Below are positions 1 to 9,212 of a stretch of DNA of 64,000 bases, one piece after another. Below the pieces are notes generated by a model. The model did no database searches and was not told the DNA's origin. It was given only the letters and a program-made list of their open reading frames with translations. Made by a program: the position numbers and the translations under genes. The DNA lies in assembly GCA_017934545.1 (NCBI GenBank), contig JAGBJI010000009.1:62001-126000 (forward strand), in the 5' to 3' direction. Every line of letters begins with the position of its first letter. Within the stretch, counting starts at the first letter, position 1. The DNA comes from Bacteroidales bacterium (GTDB taxonomy: Bacteria > Bacteroidota > Bacteroidia > Bacteroidales > P3).

Positions 1-48
1 AACTTTTTCTATATCTCCGTCTTCTTTATATGCCCATATCTTTTTCAT
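1..48 (-). CDS. recJ: Start of a gene, probably single-stranded-DNA exonuclease RecJ (partial)
   Basis: Sixteen codons, opening MKKIWAYKEDGDIEKV, run off the left edge of the window. The ATG lies only 9 bases after the mfd stop codon on the same strand, so it is probably translated from the mfd transcript. RecJ proteins of Bacteroidetes open with a similar short Lys/Trp/Tyr pattern followed by an acidic-lysine stretch, which suggests RecJ, a 5'-3' single-strand exonuclease of repair and recombination. Pairing with mfd would fit a DNA-repair operon. Sixteen residues cannot prove the family; the existence of a coding start is better supported than the name. Confidence 0.4.
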   Translation of the reverse strand, partial: MKKIWAYKEDGDIEKV

Positions 49-57
49 ATACCGTGT

Positions 58-3000
58 TTATTTTATCCCGTTTAAATAATTTAAAATTTTGCCTGCCTGT
101 TGTACCGTCTTAACATCCGAAACAATCAACTGCAAAACTTCGCCGTTTTCTTTCAGTTGGCATTTCTGCGGATATTGATTGACAAACAACAACACGTGAG
201 TGAAGTTTCCGCCGTCGGTAAAATCAATTTTGTCAGAATTAAAATTCAAAACCATCTTCCCTCTTTTCAATATCATCTTCTCAATATTCATTAACGACGC
301 CGTACCGCGTATTCTTACTATTTCAAAGAGGTCTTTGGTTTGTTGCGGAATCTCACCGAAACGGTCTGTGAGTTCATTTTGCAGGTTTGCAAGGTCTTCT
401 TCCTTGGTTGCACAGTCCAATTCTTTGTATATTTTCAGTCTTTGGGTGATGTTTGTTATGTAATAATCGGGTATAAGCACTTCCAAATCCGTTTCAATCA
501 CACATTCCTTGCGGCTTACCGCACTTTCCTGCGGCGTTACGCCCTCTTGGGAATACAAATCCTTGAATTCATCGTCTTTCAACTCCTGTATAGCCTCGTT
601 AAGTATCTTGTTATACATGTCGTATCCTATTTCGCTGATAAAACCGCTTTGTTCCGCTCCGAGAATGTTGCCTGCTCCGCGGATATCCAAGTCACGCATT
701 GCAATGACAAAGCCGCTTCCTATTGACGAAAACTCTTCTATGGCTTGCAAACGCTTATATGCTTGGTCTGTCAACAGATTTTCGCCCGGCACTAACAGAT
801 AACAAAATGCTTTTTTGTTGGTACGCCCCACTCTTCCCCGCAATTGATGCAAATCACTCAACCCGTAATTCTGTGCATCGTTGATTATAATGGTGTTGGC
901 ATTTGATATATCCAATCCGTTTTCTATTATTGTGGTTGAAACAAGCACATCAAACTGGCCGTTTATAAAATCCATCATTATGTTTTCCAACTCCGTGCCG
1001 TCCATCTGTCCGTGTCCTACGCATATACGGGCATCGGGTACAAGACTTTGCAGCAATGAAGCTATCTGATATATATTCTGCACCCTGTTGTTGACAAAAT
1101 AAACCTGTCCGCCGCGGCTTAATTCGTGCAGAACGGCATCCCGTATCAATGCTTTGTCAAAAACACTGACCTGTGTCGTCACAGGCTGGCGGTTGGCAGG
1201 CGGAGTGTTGATAACGGACAAATCCCTTGCTCCCATAAGAGAGAATTGCAATGTACGCGGAATAGGAGTTGCGGTCAAGGTCAGCGTGTCTATGTTGACT
1301 TTCATCTGCTTTATCTTTTCCTTTATACTTACCCCGAACTTCTGTTCTTCGTCTATGACAAGCAAACCCAAATCTTTAAAGTTCACATCTTTTCCTACCA
1401 ACTTGTGTGTACCGATTAATATATCTATTTTACCTTCTTTTAAATCTTTAAGTATTTTCGTCTTGTCTTTTGCCGTTCTGAATCGGTTTATATAGTCCAC
1501 CCTGCACGGCATGTCTTTAAGCCGTTCGGTGAAAGTCTGATAATGCTGGAACGCAAGTATGGTCGTGGGAACCAAAACCGCCACCTGCTTGCTGTCACAC
1601 ACCGCTTTGAACGCTGCTCGTATGGCTATCTCCGTTTTTCCGAAGCCCACGTCGCCGCATACTAACCTATCCATCGGATATGGTTTCTCCATATCACGCT
1701 TGACAGCGGCCGATGCTTTGTATTGGTCGGGAGTATCCTCGTACATAAACGATGCTTCCAACTCGTTTTGCAGATATGTGTCGGCTGAAAACTGAAAACC
1801 TTTTGCCGCTTTGCGTTGGGCATAAAGTGCAATCAAATCCCGTGCTATGTCTTTGACCCTTTTCTTGGTTTTTTGTTTAAGTTGCTGCCATGCGTTGCTG
1901 CCCAAACGGTTCAACTTCGGTTCTACGCCGTCTTTGCCTGCGTAACGGCTTATCTTGTGCAGCGAATGGATGGACACGTACAACATGTCGTCGTTTTTGT
2001 ATACCAACCGGATGGCTTCCTGCTGCCGTCCGTTGTTGTCAATCTTCTCCAAGCCGGCGAACCTTCCCACTCCGTAATCAATATGGGTCACATAATCGCC
2101 GGGCTTCAGCGTAACCAAATCTTCGATTGTCAACCGCTCGTTGTCCGACGACGAATCCTGCAAAAAATATCTGTGATAACGCTCGAAAAGTTGGTGGTCG
2201 GTAAAGCACGAATGCTTTAATTCGTGGTCAATAAATCCTCCCGATATATTGCAAAGTATATACTCTACCTTGATTATATAATCCTTTTTGGCGTATTCTT
2301 CTATTATATGTTCTATGCGTTGCTTTTGTTTGTCGTCTTTAACGAAAAAATAATTCGTATAACCCTCCGCCGTCAGTTCGGACAGAGTTCCTGCAAACAA
2401 ATCAAAGTTTTTGTTGAACGCAGGTTGCTCCGAAACGGAATATTCCGTCTTTGTATAACCGCCGCTTGTGTAAGTAAGCCCCACTTCTACGGTTCTGAAC
2501 GCAGACAATTGTTGTTTTAACAAATCCGAATACAAATACAAAGCGTCAACTTCCGCAGGTTTTACTATCGAATCCTTTTTTGCATAATTGGCTTGGGCAA
2601 GGGCGTAAAACTGTGCGGCATTCTCCGTTATCAAAGACAAATCCTTGGTCCATACGACAGTGTCTTTACCCAAATACGAAAAGAAACTCTCCAACCCGGT
2701 ATTCTCTTTTACGGCTTGGTTTTGCAAATCGGGGACTATAACAAACGAATCCACGGGATAAAGACTCATCTGCGACACCACGTCAAACACTCTCAAACTG
2801 CCCACATTCTCTCCCTGCATTTCTATACGGCAAGGTTTCTGCATGGAAAACGAAAACACGTCTATTATTCCGCCCCTTATGGCATACTCACCGCTGCGTG
2901 TGACAAAGTCAACCCTTTCAAAAGCATATTTGTCCAACACTTCAATCAAATCATCCACTATCAATCTGTCCGATTTGCATATTTTGGTTGAGCGGGTTTC

Positions 3001-3426
3001 TATCTGACGTTTGGCAGCCACCTTTTCGCATATTGCCTGAGGATAAGTCACAACTATAAGTTTCTCTTTGTTGTTGATACGGTTAAGGGTTTCCAACCTC
3101 AACACCGTATTGGCGTTTTGCAATGTGTCAGATGAATAAGGCGTTTTCGCTGATGAGGGAAAGAACAGGACTTTTTTCTGTGTATAATCCAAATCCCGCT
3201 CGCCGTAAAGCGTTTCCAAATCGTTGGCAAAATACGCCGCCTGCTGTTTGTCGGGCAATATTATAAGGTGGTTTAAGTCTTTATTCAAACTGCTTGCCGC
3301 CGCTACGATAAAAGCATACGAAGAACCCGCAAGGGAATTGATATTCACCCTTGCATTTTCACTTCTTATCAAACCGGACAATTCCCTGAGTTTGTCACTT
3401 TGTGCATATATGTTTGCAGCCTGCAT
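58..3426 (-). CDS. mfd: Transcription-repair coupling factor Mfd
   Basis: Mfd removes RNA polymerase stalled at DNA lesions and recruits UvrA for nucleotide excision repair. The 1122-residue product has the family layout: a UvrB-like N-terminal region, a CarD-like RNA-polymerase-interaction domain at about 441-462 (LKPGDYVTHIDYGVGRF), then the RecG-like translocase with Walker A GDVGFGKTEIA at about 591-601 and the DEEQ box near 692-695, and a C-terminal TRCF domain. The reading frame stays open 30 codons further upstream. That extension is hydrophobic, unlike Mfd, and overlaps a promoter -7 box at 3437-3445, so I place the start at the second of two adjacent ATGs (3426; the first is at 3429). 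Length is normal for the phylum. Confidence 0.95.
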   Translation of the reverse strand: MQAANIYAQSDKLRELSGLIRSENARVNINSLAGSSYAFIVAAASSLNKDLNHLIILPDKQQAAYFANDLETLYGERDLDYTQKKVLFFPSSAKTPYSSDTLQNANTVLRLETLNRINNKEKLIVVTYPQAICEKVAAKRQIETRSTKICKSDRLIVDDLIEVLDKYAFERVDFVTRSGEYAIRGGIIDVFSFSMQKPCRIEMQGENVGSLRVFDVVSQMSLYPVDSFVIVPDLQNQAVKENTGLESFFSYLGKDTVVWTKDLSLITENAAQFYALAQANYAKKDSIVKPAEVDALYLYSDLLKQQLSAFRTVEVGLTYTSGGYTKTEYSVSEQPAFNKNFDLFAGTLSELTAEGYTNYFFVKDDKQKQRIEHIIEEYAKKDYIIKVEYILCNISGGFIDHELKHSCFTDHQLFERYHRYFLQDSSSDNERLTIEDLVTLKPGDYVTHIDYGVGRFAGLEKIDNNGRQQEAIRLVYKNDDMLYVSIHSLHKISRYAGKDGVEPKLNRLGSNAWQQLKQKTKKRVKDIARDLIALYAQRKAAKGFQFSADTYLQNELEASFMYEDTPDQYKASAAVKRDMEKPYPMDRLVCGDVGFGKTEIAIRAAFKAVCDSKQVAVLVPTTILAFQHYQTFTERLKDMPCRVDYINRFRTAKDKTKILKDLKEGKIDILIGTHKLVGKDVNFKDLGLLVIDEEQKFGVSIKEKIKQMKVNIDTLTLTATPIPRTLQFSLMGARDLSVINTPPANRQPVTTQVSVFDKALIRDAVLHELSRGGQVYFVNNRVQNIYQIASLLQSLVPDARICVGHGQMDGTELENIMMDFINGQFDVLVSTTIIENGLDISNANTIIINDAQNYGLSDLHQLRGRVGRTNKKAFCYLLVPGENLLTDQAYKRLQAIEEFSSIGSGFVIAMRDLDIRGAGNILGAEQSGFISEIGYDMYNKILNEAIQELKDDEFKDLYSQEGVTPQESAVSRKECVIETDLEVLIPDYYITNITQRLKIYKELDCATKEEDLANLQNELTDRFGEIPQQTKDLFEIVRIRGTASLMNIEKMILKRGKMVLNFNSDKIDFTDGGNFTHVLLFVNQYPQKCQLKENGEVLQLIVSDVKTVQQAGKILNYLNGIK

Positions 3427-3436
3427 CATAGCAATT

Positions 3437-3445
3437 GCAAAATTA
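3437..3445 (-). promoter_or_regulatory. mfd promoter, -7 box
   Basis: On the minus strand this reads TAATTTTGC, the Bacteroidetes TAnnTTTG motif. Its downstream end is only 7-8 bases from the paired ATGs at 3429/3426, so the mRNA may be leaderless or nearly so. Confidence 0.6.
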
Positions 3446-3565
3446 CAAATAAAAAACGACAGTGCAAAACAAAATCCGACACGATTTCGCTTTACCGCAT
3501 TTTTATCCGTAAGCACCGGCGTTTTTTATCTTTTTATAGGTTTTTATCCAAAGAAATAAAAATCC

Positions 3566-3686
3566 TTTTCTGAATTGAATTAAAAAAAACATATGTTTTT
3601 GAAACGAAAAACATATGTTTTTTGATTAAAATTCATATGTTTTTTTGAAAAAATACATATGTTTTTTTTCTTTGCTTTCTGAAAAC
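3566..3686 (-). repeat. 22-bp phased palindrome array, CATATG type, copy A
   Basis: Six palindromes share one register. TTTTCTGAATT is centred at 3571. CATATG starts at 3590, 3612, 3634 and 3656 (steps of exactly 22). TTTCTGAAAAC is centred at 3680. Each CATATG is flanked by A-runs on the left and T-runs on the right. The slight asymmetry of the core (units differing in CATATGTATTTTTT, CATATGAATTTTAATC and so on) reads on the minus strand here, opposite to copies B-E. It lies between the divergent mfd and sufB genes, outside both promoters' -7 boxes. Confidence 0.9.
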
Positions 3687-3783
3687 AATGTTTTAATATA
3701 TAGTTATACAATATTGTAAACGGGGTTTCTGCCGCTCGGCCGTAATAAAGCGGTGTTTATTTGCGTGCATTAAAAAATCTTTG

Positions 3784-3791
3784 TATCTTTG
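3784..3791 (+). promoter_or_regulatory. sufB promoter, -7 box
   Basis: TATCTTTG followed by C, 26 bases before the sufB ATG, with TTG about 20 bases upstream as a -33 element. This is a textbook Bacteroidetes promoter. Confidence 0.7.
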
Positions 3792-3816
3792 CAAATTCAA
3801 AATTCTATGACAACAG

Positions 3817-5259
3817 ATGGCAAACGGGCAGAATATAATCAACGATGTAACTAACGGCCAATATAAATACGGATTTGTGACCGACATTGCAACCGACAAT
3901 ATAGGCAAAGGCATCAACGAAGATATTGTAAGGAAAATATCCGCTTTGAAAGGCGAACCTTCATGGCTGTTGGAATACCGCCTGAAAGCGTTCAAAACAT
4001 GGCAGACGATGAAAATGCCCGAATGGGCCCATCTGAAAATACCCAAAATAGATTTCCAAGACATAATCTATTACGCTGCACCCAAGCAAAACAAGAAAAA
4101 ATCCATGGACGAAGTTGACCCCGAGATATTGGACACGTTCAACAAACTCGGCATACCGCTGCACGAACAAAAAGTATTGGCGGGAGTAGCCGTAGATGCG
4201 GTAATGGATTCGGTAAGCGTTAAGACGACATTCCAACAGACTTTGCAAAAATACGGAATCATCTTCTGTTCAATGTCCGAAGCCATAAAACAACATCCCG
4301 ACTTGGTCAAAAAATATTTGGGAAGCGTAGTTCCTTATAACGACAACTTCTTTGCAGCACTCAACTGTGCGGTGTTTTCGGACGGAAGTTTTTGCTATAT
4401 ACCCAAAGGCGTTCAGTGTCCGGTGGATTTGTCAACATATTTCCGTATCAATGCCAAAGGTACGGGGCAGTTTGAGCGTACGCTTATCGTTGCCGACGAA
4501 GGTGCATCGGTGTCTTACATGGAGGGATGCACCGCTCCGCAAAGGGACGAGAACCAATTGCACGCCGCAATAGTGGAAATAGTGGTTATGAAAGACGCTT
4601 CGGTCAAATATTCCACGGTTCAGAATTGGTATCCGGGCGACAAAGACGGAAAAGGCGGTATATTCAACTTTGTAACCAAACGGGGTATTTGCAAAGGAAA
4701 TAATGCTAAACTGTCATGGACGCAGGTTGAAACGGGTTCGGCGTTGACGTGGAAATATCCGTCGTGCGTTTTGGCGGGCGACAACAGTATAGGCGAGTTT
4801 TATTCCGTTGCCGTGACCAACAATTATCAGATGGCGGACACGGGAACCAAGATGATACATTTGGGCAAAAACACCAAAAGCACCATAATGAGCAAAGGTA
4901 TCTCCGCAGGAAGAAGCGAAAATTCGTACAGAGGTCTGGTCAAAGTGGCAAAGAGTGCGGAAAACGCAAAAAATTTCTCACAGTGCGACTCTTTGTTGCT
5001 TACCGACAAATGCGGAGCCCACACCTTTCCTTATATAAGCGTGGACAATTCCACGGCAGTGGTGGAACACGAAGCCACGACCTCAAAAATATCGGAAGAA
5101 CAGTTGCTTTACTGCCGCCAAAGAGGCATAAGCGAAGAGAGTGCAATAGGATTGATTGTCAACGGTTACGCTAAAGACGTTTTGAACCGCTTGCCTATGG
5201 AGTTCGCAGTGGAAGCCCAAAGACTGTTGTCCATATCTTTGGAAAACAAAGTGGGATAA
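3817..5259 (+). CDS. sufB: Fe-S cluster assembly scaffold protein SufB
   Basis: SufB forms the SufBC2D scaffold that builds Fe-S clusters in the cytoplasm. The 480-residue product is full length and collinear with the family: helical N-terminal part, then the long right-handed beta-helix core, including [20 protein letters not shown] near 190, the [10 protein letters not shown] segment near 230, and the Cys-containing [14 protein letters not shown] block near 390. The C-terminal helical region ends shortly after the [14 protein letters not shown] segment. Unusually, sufC and sufD do not follow; the next gene is a glycosyltransferase 75 bases downstream with its own promoter. The partners must be encoded elsewhere or are lacking. 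SufB and SufD are paralogues, but length and motifs favour SufB. Confidence 0.93.
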   Translation: MANGQNIINDVTNGQYKYGFVTDIATDNIGKGINEDIVRKISALKGEPSWLLEYRLKAFKTWQTMKMPEWAHLKIPKIDFQDIIYYAAPKQNKKKSMDEVDPEILDTFNKLGIPLHEQKVLAGVAVDAVMDSVSVKTTFQQTLQKYGIIFCSMSEAIKQHPDLVKKYLGSVVPYNDNFFAALNCAVFSDGSFCYIPKGVQCPVDLSTYFRINAKGTGQFERTLIVADEGASVSYMEGCTAPQRDENQLHAAIVEIVVMKDASVKYSTVQNWYPGDKDGKGGIFNFVTKRGICKGNNAKLSWTQVETGSALTWKYPSCVLAGDNSIGEFYSVAVTNNYQMADTGTKMIHLGKNTKSTIMSKGISAGRSENSYRGLVKVAKSAENAKNFSQCDSLLLTDKCGAHTFPYISVDNSTAVVEHEATTSKISEEQLLYCRQRGISEESAIGLIVNGYAKDVLNRLPMEFAVEAQRLLSISLENKVG

Positions 5260-5301
5260 AAATCCAAGTAAATGAAACATCGGTATTTAAAAATTTCTTT
5301 G

Positions 5302-5309
5302 TACTTTTG
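5302..5309 (+). promoter_or_regulatory. Promoter of the glycosyltransferase gene, -7 box
   Basis: TACTTTTG followed by C, 26 bases ahead of the ATG at 5335. It indicates transcription separate from sufB. Confidence 0.6.
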
Positions 5310-5334
5310 CAAAAAATTAATTTTGATTAAATAA

Positions 5335-6384
5335 ATGGAAGATTCAAACGGACAAACGGAAGACGACACACCCTTAAAGAAGATACTCATCATCAGATTT
5401 TCTTCAATAGGGGACATAGTTCTTACCACTCCTGTGGTACGGTGCTTAAAAAACAAATACAAAGACTGCGAAATACATTTCTTAACCAAGCAGCAAAATA
5501 TTTCCGTGTTGGAAAACAATCCCTATATAGACAAGATACATATATATAACAAAGGTATAGGATTGCACGCACTGATAAAAGATTTGAAAAAGGAAAACTT
5601 TGACTTTGTGGTTGACCTGCATAAAAATCTGCGTTCAAAACGTGTCTTGCTGGCATTAAGAAAACCTTACGGTACGTTCAACAAATTAAATTTCAAAAAA
5701 TGGTATTACGTCCGCACAAAGCACAACGTAATGCCCGACGTTCACATAGTGGACAGATATTTTGCGGCCGTAAAAAAATTGGACGTGCATAACGACGGTG
5801 CAGGACTGGATTTCTTCCTGCAGGACGAAGATTACATCTCGCCAGATGCCCTTCCGCTGTCATTCCAAGATGGATATATCGCCGTAGCAGTGGGAGCCAA
5901 ACACATAACCAAGCAAATCCCTACCGATATTATCATAGCCGTATGCGAGAAAACGGAAGGTAATATTCTTCTGTTGGGCGATGTGAACGACAAAGTGAAA
6001 GCCAACAAAATTGAGAACGCCGTCGGTTCGCGTGTTTTCAACGGTTGCGGGGCGTATTCCCTTACCCAAACGGCTGCACTTATAGACACATCAAAAGGAA
6101 TCATCACTTCGGACACGGGATTAATGCACATTGCTGCAGCAAGAAAGAAAAACATTGTAAGCGTATGGGGAAACACCGTGCCGCAATTCGGAATGTATCC
6201 TTATCTTCCGCAAAACAGCACAAGCGAAAACCATATCTTTGAAGTTAAAGACTTAAAATGCCGCCCGTGTTCCAAGCTCGGATACAAGAAATGTCCGCAT
6301 ACACATTTTAAATGTATGAAACAACAGGACACATTTGCCATTGCGGAGATTGCAAACCGTTGGTTGCATTCAACAGAGGGTTGA
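5335..6384 (+). CDS. Glycosyltransferase family 9 (heptosyltransferase-like)
   Basis: This 349-residue protein looks like an ADP-heptose:LPS heptosyltransferase (GT9), a cytoplasmic membrane-associated enzyme that adds sugars to the LPS core. Evidence: the N-terminal ILIIRFSSIGDIVLTTPVV nucleotide-sugar glycosyltransferase start after about 18 extra residues, DFVVDLHKNLRS near 95, and the GT9 signature DTGLMHIAAARK near 260 followed by a short VSVWGNT segment. A Cys-rich C-terminal stretch (CRPCSKLGYKKCPHTHFKC) is also typical of the Bacteroidetes members. It is preceded by its own promoter and followed, 74 bases on, by mazG. The sugar specificity cannot be read from sequence. Confidence 0.88.
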   Translation: MEDSNGQTEDDTPLKKILIIRFSSIGDIVLTTPVVRCLKNKYKDCEIHFLTKQQNISVLENNPYIDKIHIYNKGIGLHALIKDLKKENFDFVVDLHKNLRSKRVLLALRKPYGTFNKLNFKKWYYVRTKHNVMPDVHIVDRYFAAVKKLDVHNDGAGLDFFLQDEDYISPDALPLSFQDGYIAVAVGAKHITKQIPTDIIIAVCEKTEGNILLLGDVNDKVKANKIENAVGSRVFNGCGAYSLTQTAALIDTSKGIITSDTGLMHIAAARKKNIVSVWGNTVPQFGMYPYLPQNSTSENHIFEVKDLKCRPCSKLGYKKCPHTHFKCMKQQDTFAIAEIANRWLHSTEG

Positions 6385-6458
6385 TACTTCAAAACTAAAA
6401 TAAGGTTTTACAATAAATATATTCAGATTTAAAACTGTTTACAAGCCACAAACACACG

Positions 6459-7253
6459 ATGCAAACTACAGATATAAAACACAAAAAGGAAGTTCTTGCC
6501 TTTGACCGTATGCTTACGCTGATGGAAAAGGTAAGAAACGAATGTCCGTGGGACCATGCACAGACCAATTCTTCGCTTCGGACGCTTACAATTGAGGAAT
6601 TGTACGAATTATCGCAAGCCGTATTGGACGAAAACGACAACGAAATATGCAAAGAATTGGGTGACGTGATGATGCATGTAGTCTTTTACGCTTTGATTGG
6701 TAAAGAGAAAGGAGTGTTTGATATAACCGACGTACTGAACCTGCTTTGCGAAAAACTTATACGGCGTCACCCGCACGTGTTTAATAAAGATATGAACCTA
6801 ACTGCACAAGACGTTGAAAAGAATTGGGAAAGAATCAAACTAAAAGAAGGAAACCGCTCAACGTTCTCTGGAGTTCCCGACACCTTACCGTCTTTAATCA
6901 AAGCACACAGGCTTCAAGACAAAGCGAGCGGGATAGGTTTTGACTTCAACCGCATATCCGATGCGTGGGAAAAAGTAAAAGAAGAAATGGACGAACTGCA
7001 GAGCGAAGTAAAACTTGAAAACAATGCAGTAAAAGTCAACGAAGAGTTCGGCGATTTGCTTTTGGCGTTAATAAACTACGCACGTTTCATAAATATAAAC
7101 CCCGATACTGCGTTGGAAACGGCAAACAAAAAATTTAAACGCAGATTTGAATACATGGAAAACGCCGCTAAAGCCAAAGGTTCATTGCTTCAAAACATGT
7201 CAACCGACGAAATGGAAGAACTTTGGCAGGAATCAAAAAGACAAGGACTATGA
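6459..7253 (+). CDS. mazG: Nucleoside triphosphate pyrophosphohydrolase MazG
   Basis: MazG hydrolyses (d)NTPs to NMP and PPi, cleaning up abnormal nucleotides and modulating stress alarmones. The 264-residue product has the usual tandem MazG domains. The first is at about 15-120 with CPWD (about 30), EELYEL and the metal-binding ELGDVMMHV helix. The second, near 150-250, has EEMDELQSE and EEFGDLLLALINYARF. Length equals that of the E. coli enzyme. Its stop overlaps the start of the next gene by ATGA, so the two are translationally coupled. Confidence 0.95.
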   Translation: MQTTDIKHKKEVLAFDRMLTLMEKVRNECPWDHAQTNSSLRTLTIEELYELSQAVLDENDNEICKELGDVMMHVVFYALIGKEKGVFDITDVLNLLCEKLIRRHPHVFNKDMNLTAQDVEKNWERIKLKEGNRSTFSGVPDTLPSLIKAHRLQDKASGIGFDFNRISDAWEKVKEEMDELQSEVKLENNAVKVNEEFGDLLLALINYARFININPDTALETANKKFKRRFEYMENAAKAKGSLLQNMSTDEMEELWQESKRQGL

Positions 7254-7897
7254 TAAAACAATTTATATTCAATCATTTCCAAGAGAATACTTACGTTGTG
7301 TGGGACAAAGAGTCAAAACAATGCGTCATTATAGACCCCGGCTGCAACGAAAAGGAAGAAAAAGAAGAGTTGTTTGACTTTATAGAAAAAAACAATCTGA
7401 ATGTAAAACATTTGCTTCTCACCCACCCGCATATAGACCACTTTTGCGGAGCGGGGGATGCGGCTTTGCATTACAATGTTCCCATAACCATGCACCAAGA
7501 GGGCAGAAAAATTTTTGACATATTCGCCCTTCAGTCCGAAGGAATGAATTTCCGTCCTGTCAATATGGAAAATGTAAACATTGAATATATTGATTACAAC
7601 TGTCAAATAGCAATTGCTGACGGCTATACGTTGCAAACAATCAATGCAAGCGGACATTGCCCGGGCAGTATTGCGTATTATTCGCAACAAGACAACGCCG
7701 TATTTACGGGCGATGCCGTTTTCCGCCTTTCAATAGGCCGTACGGACTTGTACGGAGGTGATTTGGACGAATTGTTATTGAACATAAACAACAATATTAT
7801 GACTTTGCCGTTGGACACGGTCATTATGTGCGGACACGGCGAGCCTTCGGACGTGGAATTTGAGCGTTCCAACAATCCTTATATACAACAATATTAA
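7250..7897 (+). CDS. MBL-fold metallo-hydrolase (glyoxalase II-like)
   Basis: A 215-residue cytoplasmic hydrolase of the metallo-beta-lactamase superfamily, GloB-like subgroup. The metal-binding motif THPHIDH is near residue 59; further ligands are in SGHCPGS (near 135), FTGDAVF (near 155) and the C-terminal CGHGEPS. The frame is open slightly further upstream, but the ATG at 7250 gives the family's N-terminus and the typical 4-base ATGA overlap with mazG. Substrate is not certain: hydroxyacyl-glutathione or other thioesters are typical of the subgroup. Confidence 0.88.
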   Translation: MIKQFIFNHFQENTYVVWDKESKQCVIIDPGCNEKEEKEELFDFIEKNNLNVKHLLLTHPHIDHFCGAGDAALHYNVPITMHQEGRKIFDIFALQSEGMNFRPVNMENVNIEYIDYNCQIAIADGYTLQTINASGHCPGSIAYYSQQDNAVFTGDAVFRLSIGRTDLYGGDLDELLLNINNNIMTLPLDTVIMCGHGEPSDVEFERSNNPYIQQY

Positions 7898-7914
7898 ACC
7901 AATACCTTGTTTAT

Positions 7915-8532
7915 ATGAAAAGGATATGCGTTTTGCTGCTGTCGGTTTTAGTTCTTACCGCTGTAAAAGCACAGGAATTTCACGCAGGACTGACCTTGGG
8001 TGCTGCCGTTTCGCAGGTTGACGGCGACAAGATGAGCGGTTTTCACAAGATAGGGCTGCAAGGCGGAGTGTTTATCACACAACAATTGTCCAAACATTCG
8101 GCTTGGCAGGGTGAGATATTGTTTGTCAACAAGGGAAGCGGAATTGAAAGCAACCCAAACCCTGATTTCAGGGTGGAAATATCGTCTTATTACATTGATT
8201 TCGGATTGTATTACAAATATTTGTACAATCAAAACGTCAACTTCAAAATAGGATTGGTGCCTTCGGTGTTTATATCGTCCAAAGAAAGCGTTGCAGGCAT
8301 TGAACAACCCGAGATAGCACCGTACAGAAAGTTTAACCTGTTGTTTTCTGCGGGTTTGGAATATTATTTCAACGACCATTGGTTCGTATCAGCCGATTTC
8401 AACTACTCCATAATATCGTTCCGCAAGGGCAAAGCCATAATCAGCGATTACAACTCCGTATTTTTCCATTTCATATTTGAGAACGGACAATATTACAACT
8501 ACCTTAAATTTTCTTTAGGTTACAAATTCTGA
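7915..8532 (+). CDS. Small outer-membrane beta-barrel protein (PorT-like family)
   Basis: A 205-residue exported protein. A signal peptide covers about residues 1-20, cut after VKAQ. The mature part has alternating hydrophobic and aromatic beta strands with the FHAGLTLGAAVSQVDGD opening and ISSYYIDFGLYYKY, SAGLEYYF and YNYLKFSLGYKF strands typical of eight-stranded Bacteroidetes barrels. It ends in an aromatic residue, as expected for BAM-inserted proteins. It starts 17 bases after the hydrolase gene, so probably the third gene of the mazG unit. Role unknown. Confidence 0.8.
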   Translation: MKRICVLLLSVLVLTAVKAQEFHAGLTLGAAVSQVDGDKMSGFHKIGLQGGVFITQQLSKHSAWQGEILFVNKGSGIESNPNPDFRVEISSYYIDFGLYYKYLYNQNVNFKIGLVPSVFISSKESVAGIEQPEIAPYRKFNLLFSAGLEYYFNDHWFVSADFNYSIISFRKGKAIISDYNSVFFHFIFENGQYYNYLKFSLGYKF

Positions 8533-8599
8533 AAACCCTTTTCTTATTATAATATTGTATAACGCCTGTTCAGCAAAACAAAAACACAAATAAAAAAAG

Positions 8600-8634
8600 C
8601 GGAACGGATAAAAAAATCCGTTCCGTTTTTTTTT
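8600..8634. terminator. Bidirectional intrinsic terminator
   Basis: Ten-base perfect stem (CGGAACGGAT / ATCCGTTCCG) with a six-A loop, a T-run after it and an A-run before it. It lies between the convergent genes ending at 8532 and 8643 and can serve both. Confidence 0.9.
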
Positions 8635-8642
8635 AAGAAAAT

Positions 8643-9194
8643 TTATTCAGGTTTGACGTCCCATTGCACCGCAACGTTGTGCAAGTGATAGTAATCGCTG
8701 TCGCCGCCTATCTGAACACGCAGTTTCACATCCTCCAATTGCTTTACGCTTGTCGGAACATTCAACAACGGTCTTTTCTCCATATTGACCTCAACTGCAA
8801 TATTTTTCGCATATTCCACATCTACAGTGGAACAGTTACTTCCCGTGTTATACATCTTTCCCTTGGCTGTTGCCGCATTTTCGGTGTTGATATAAACTTT
8901 TATACGGTCTGTTTTCATCTTTGCAGTTACGACCATATAAACATCACCCGTTTTTGAATCGCCGTAACAACCTACAAAACCCAAATCAATTTTGTCGTTC
9001 AGACGTTTATTTTCCATTGTGATGTAAACCTCATCGGAAACATTCAATCCCGTAGAAGCTTCAACGGTTTTCTTCAAAAACGAACCTACTTTTGATGTTT
9101 TGCGTTCCTTTTTGCCGCTTTTGTCATCCGTCTGTGCATTGACCGCAGCAAAAGCAAACAATGCTGCTGCCAAGAGCAATAATCCTTTTTTCAT
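8643..9194 (-). CDS. Secreted protein of unknown function
   Basis: The product has 183 residues. A clear signal peptide (MKKGLLLLAAALFAFAAVNA, cut before QTDD) is followed by a Lys-rich stretch and then a mostly beta region with no motif I recognise (segments such as DRIKVYINTENAATA and DVKLRVQIGGDSDYY). Its ATG is 18 bases after the stop of the upstream lipoprotein gene, so the two form an operon and probably act together at the envelope. The beta-rich mature part and the pairing suggest an outer-membrane or periplasmic partner of that lipoprotein, but no function can be given. Confidence 0.75.
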   Translation of the reverse strand: MKKGLLLLAAALFAFAAVNAQTDDKSGKKERKTSKVGSFLKKTVEASTGLNVSDEVYITMENKRLNDKIDLGFVGCYGDSKTGDVYMVVTAKMKTDRIKVYINTENAATAKGKMYNTGSNCSTVDVEYAKNIAVEVNMEKRPLLNVPTSVKQLEDVKLRVQIGGDSDYYHLHNVAVQWDVKPE

Positions 9195-9212
9195 TTCTTA
9201 TGTTCCTTTCTT

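Noticed and set aside
3427-3516. 30-residue hydrophobic N-terminal extension of Mfd (looks like a membrane segment)
   Set aside because: It would start at GTG and overlaps the promoter; Mfd is cytoplasmic.
3566-3686. CATATG arrays as a CRISPR
   Set aside because: The repeat unit is a 6-base palindrome in AT-runs, with no unique spacers and only four to six units. No cas genes are present.
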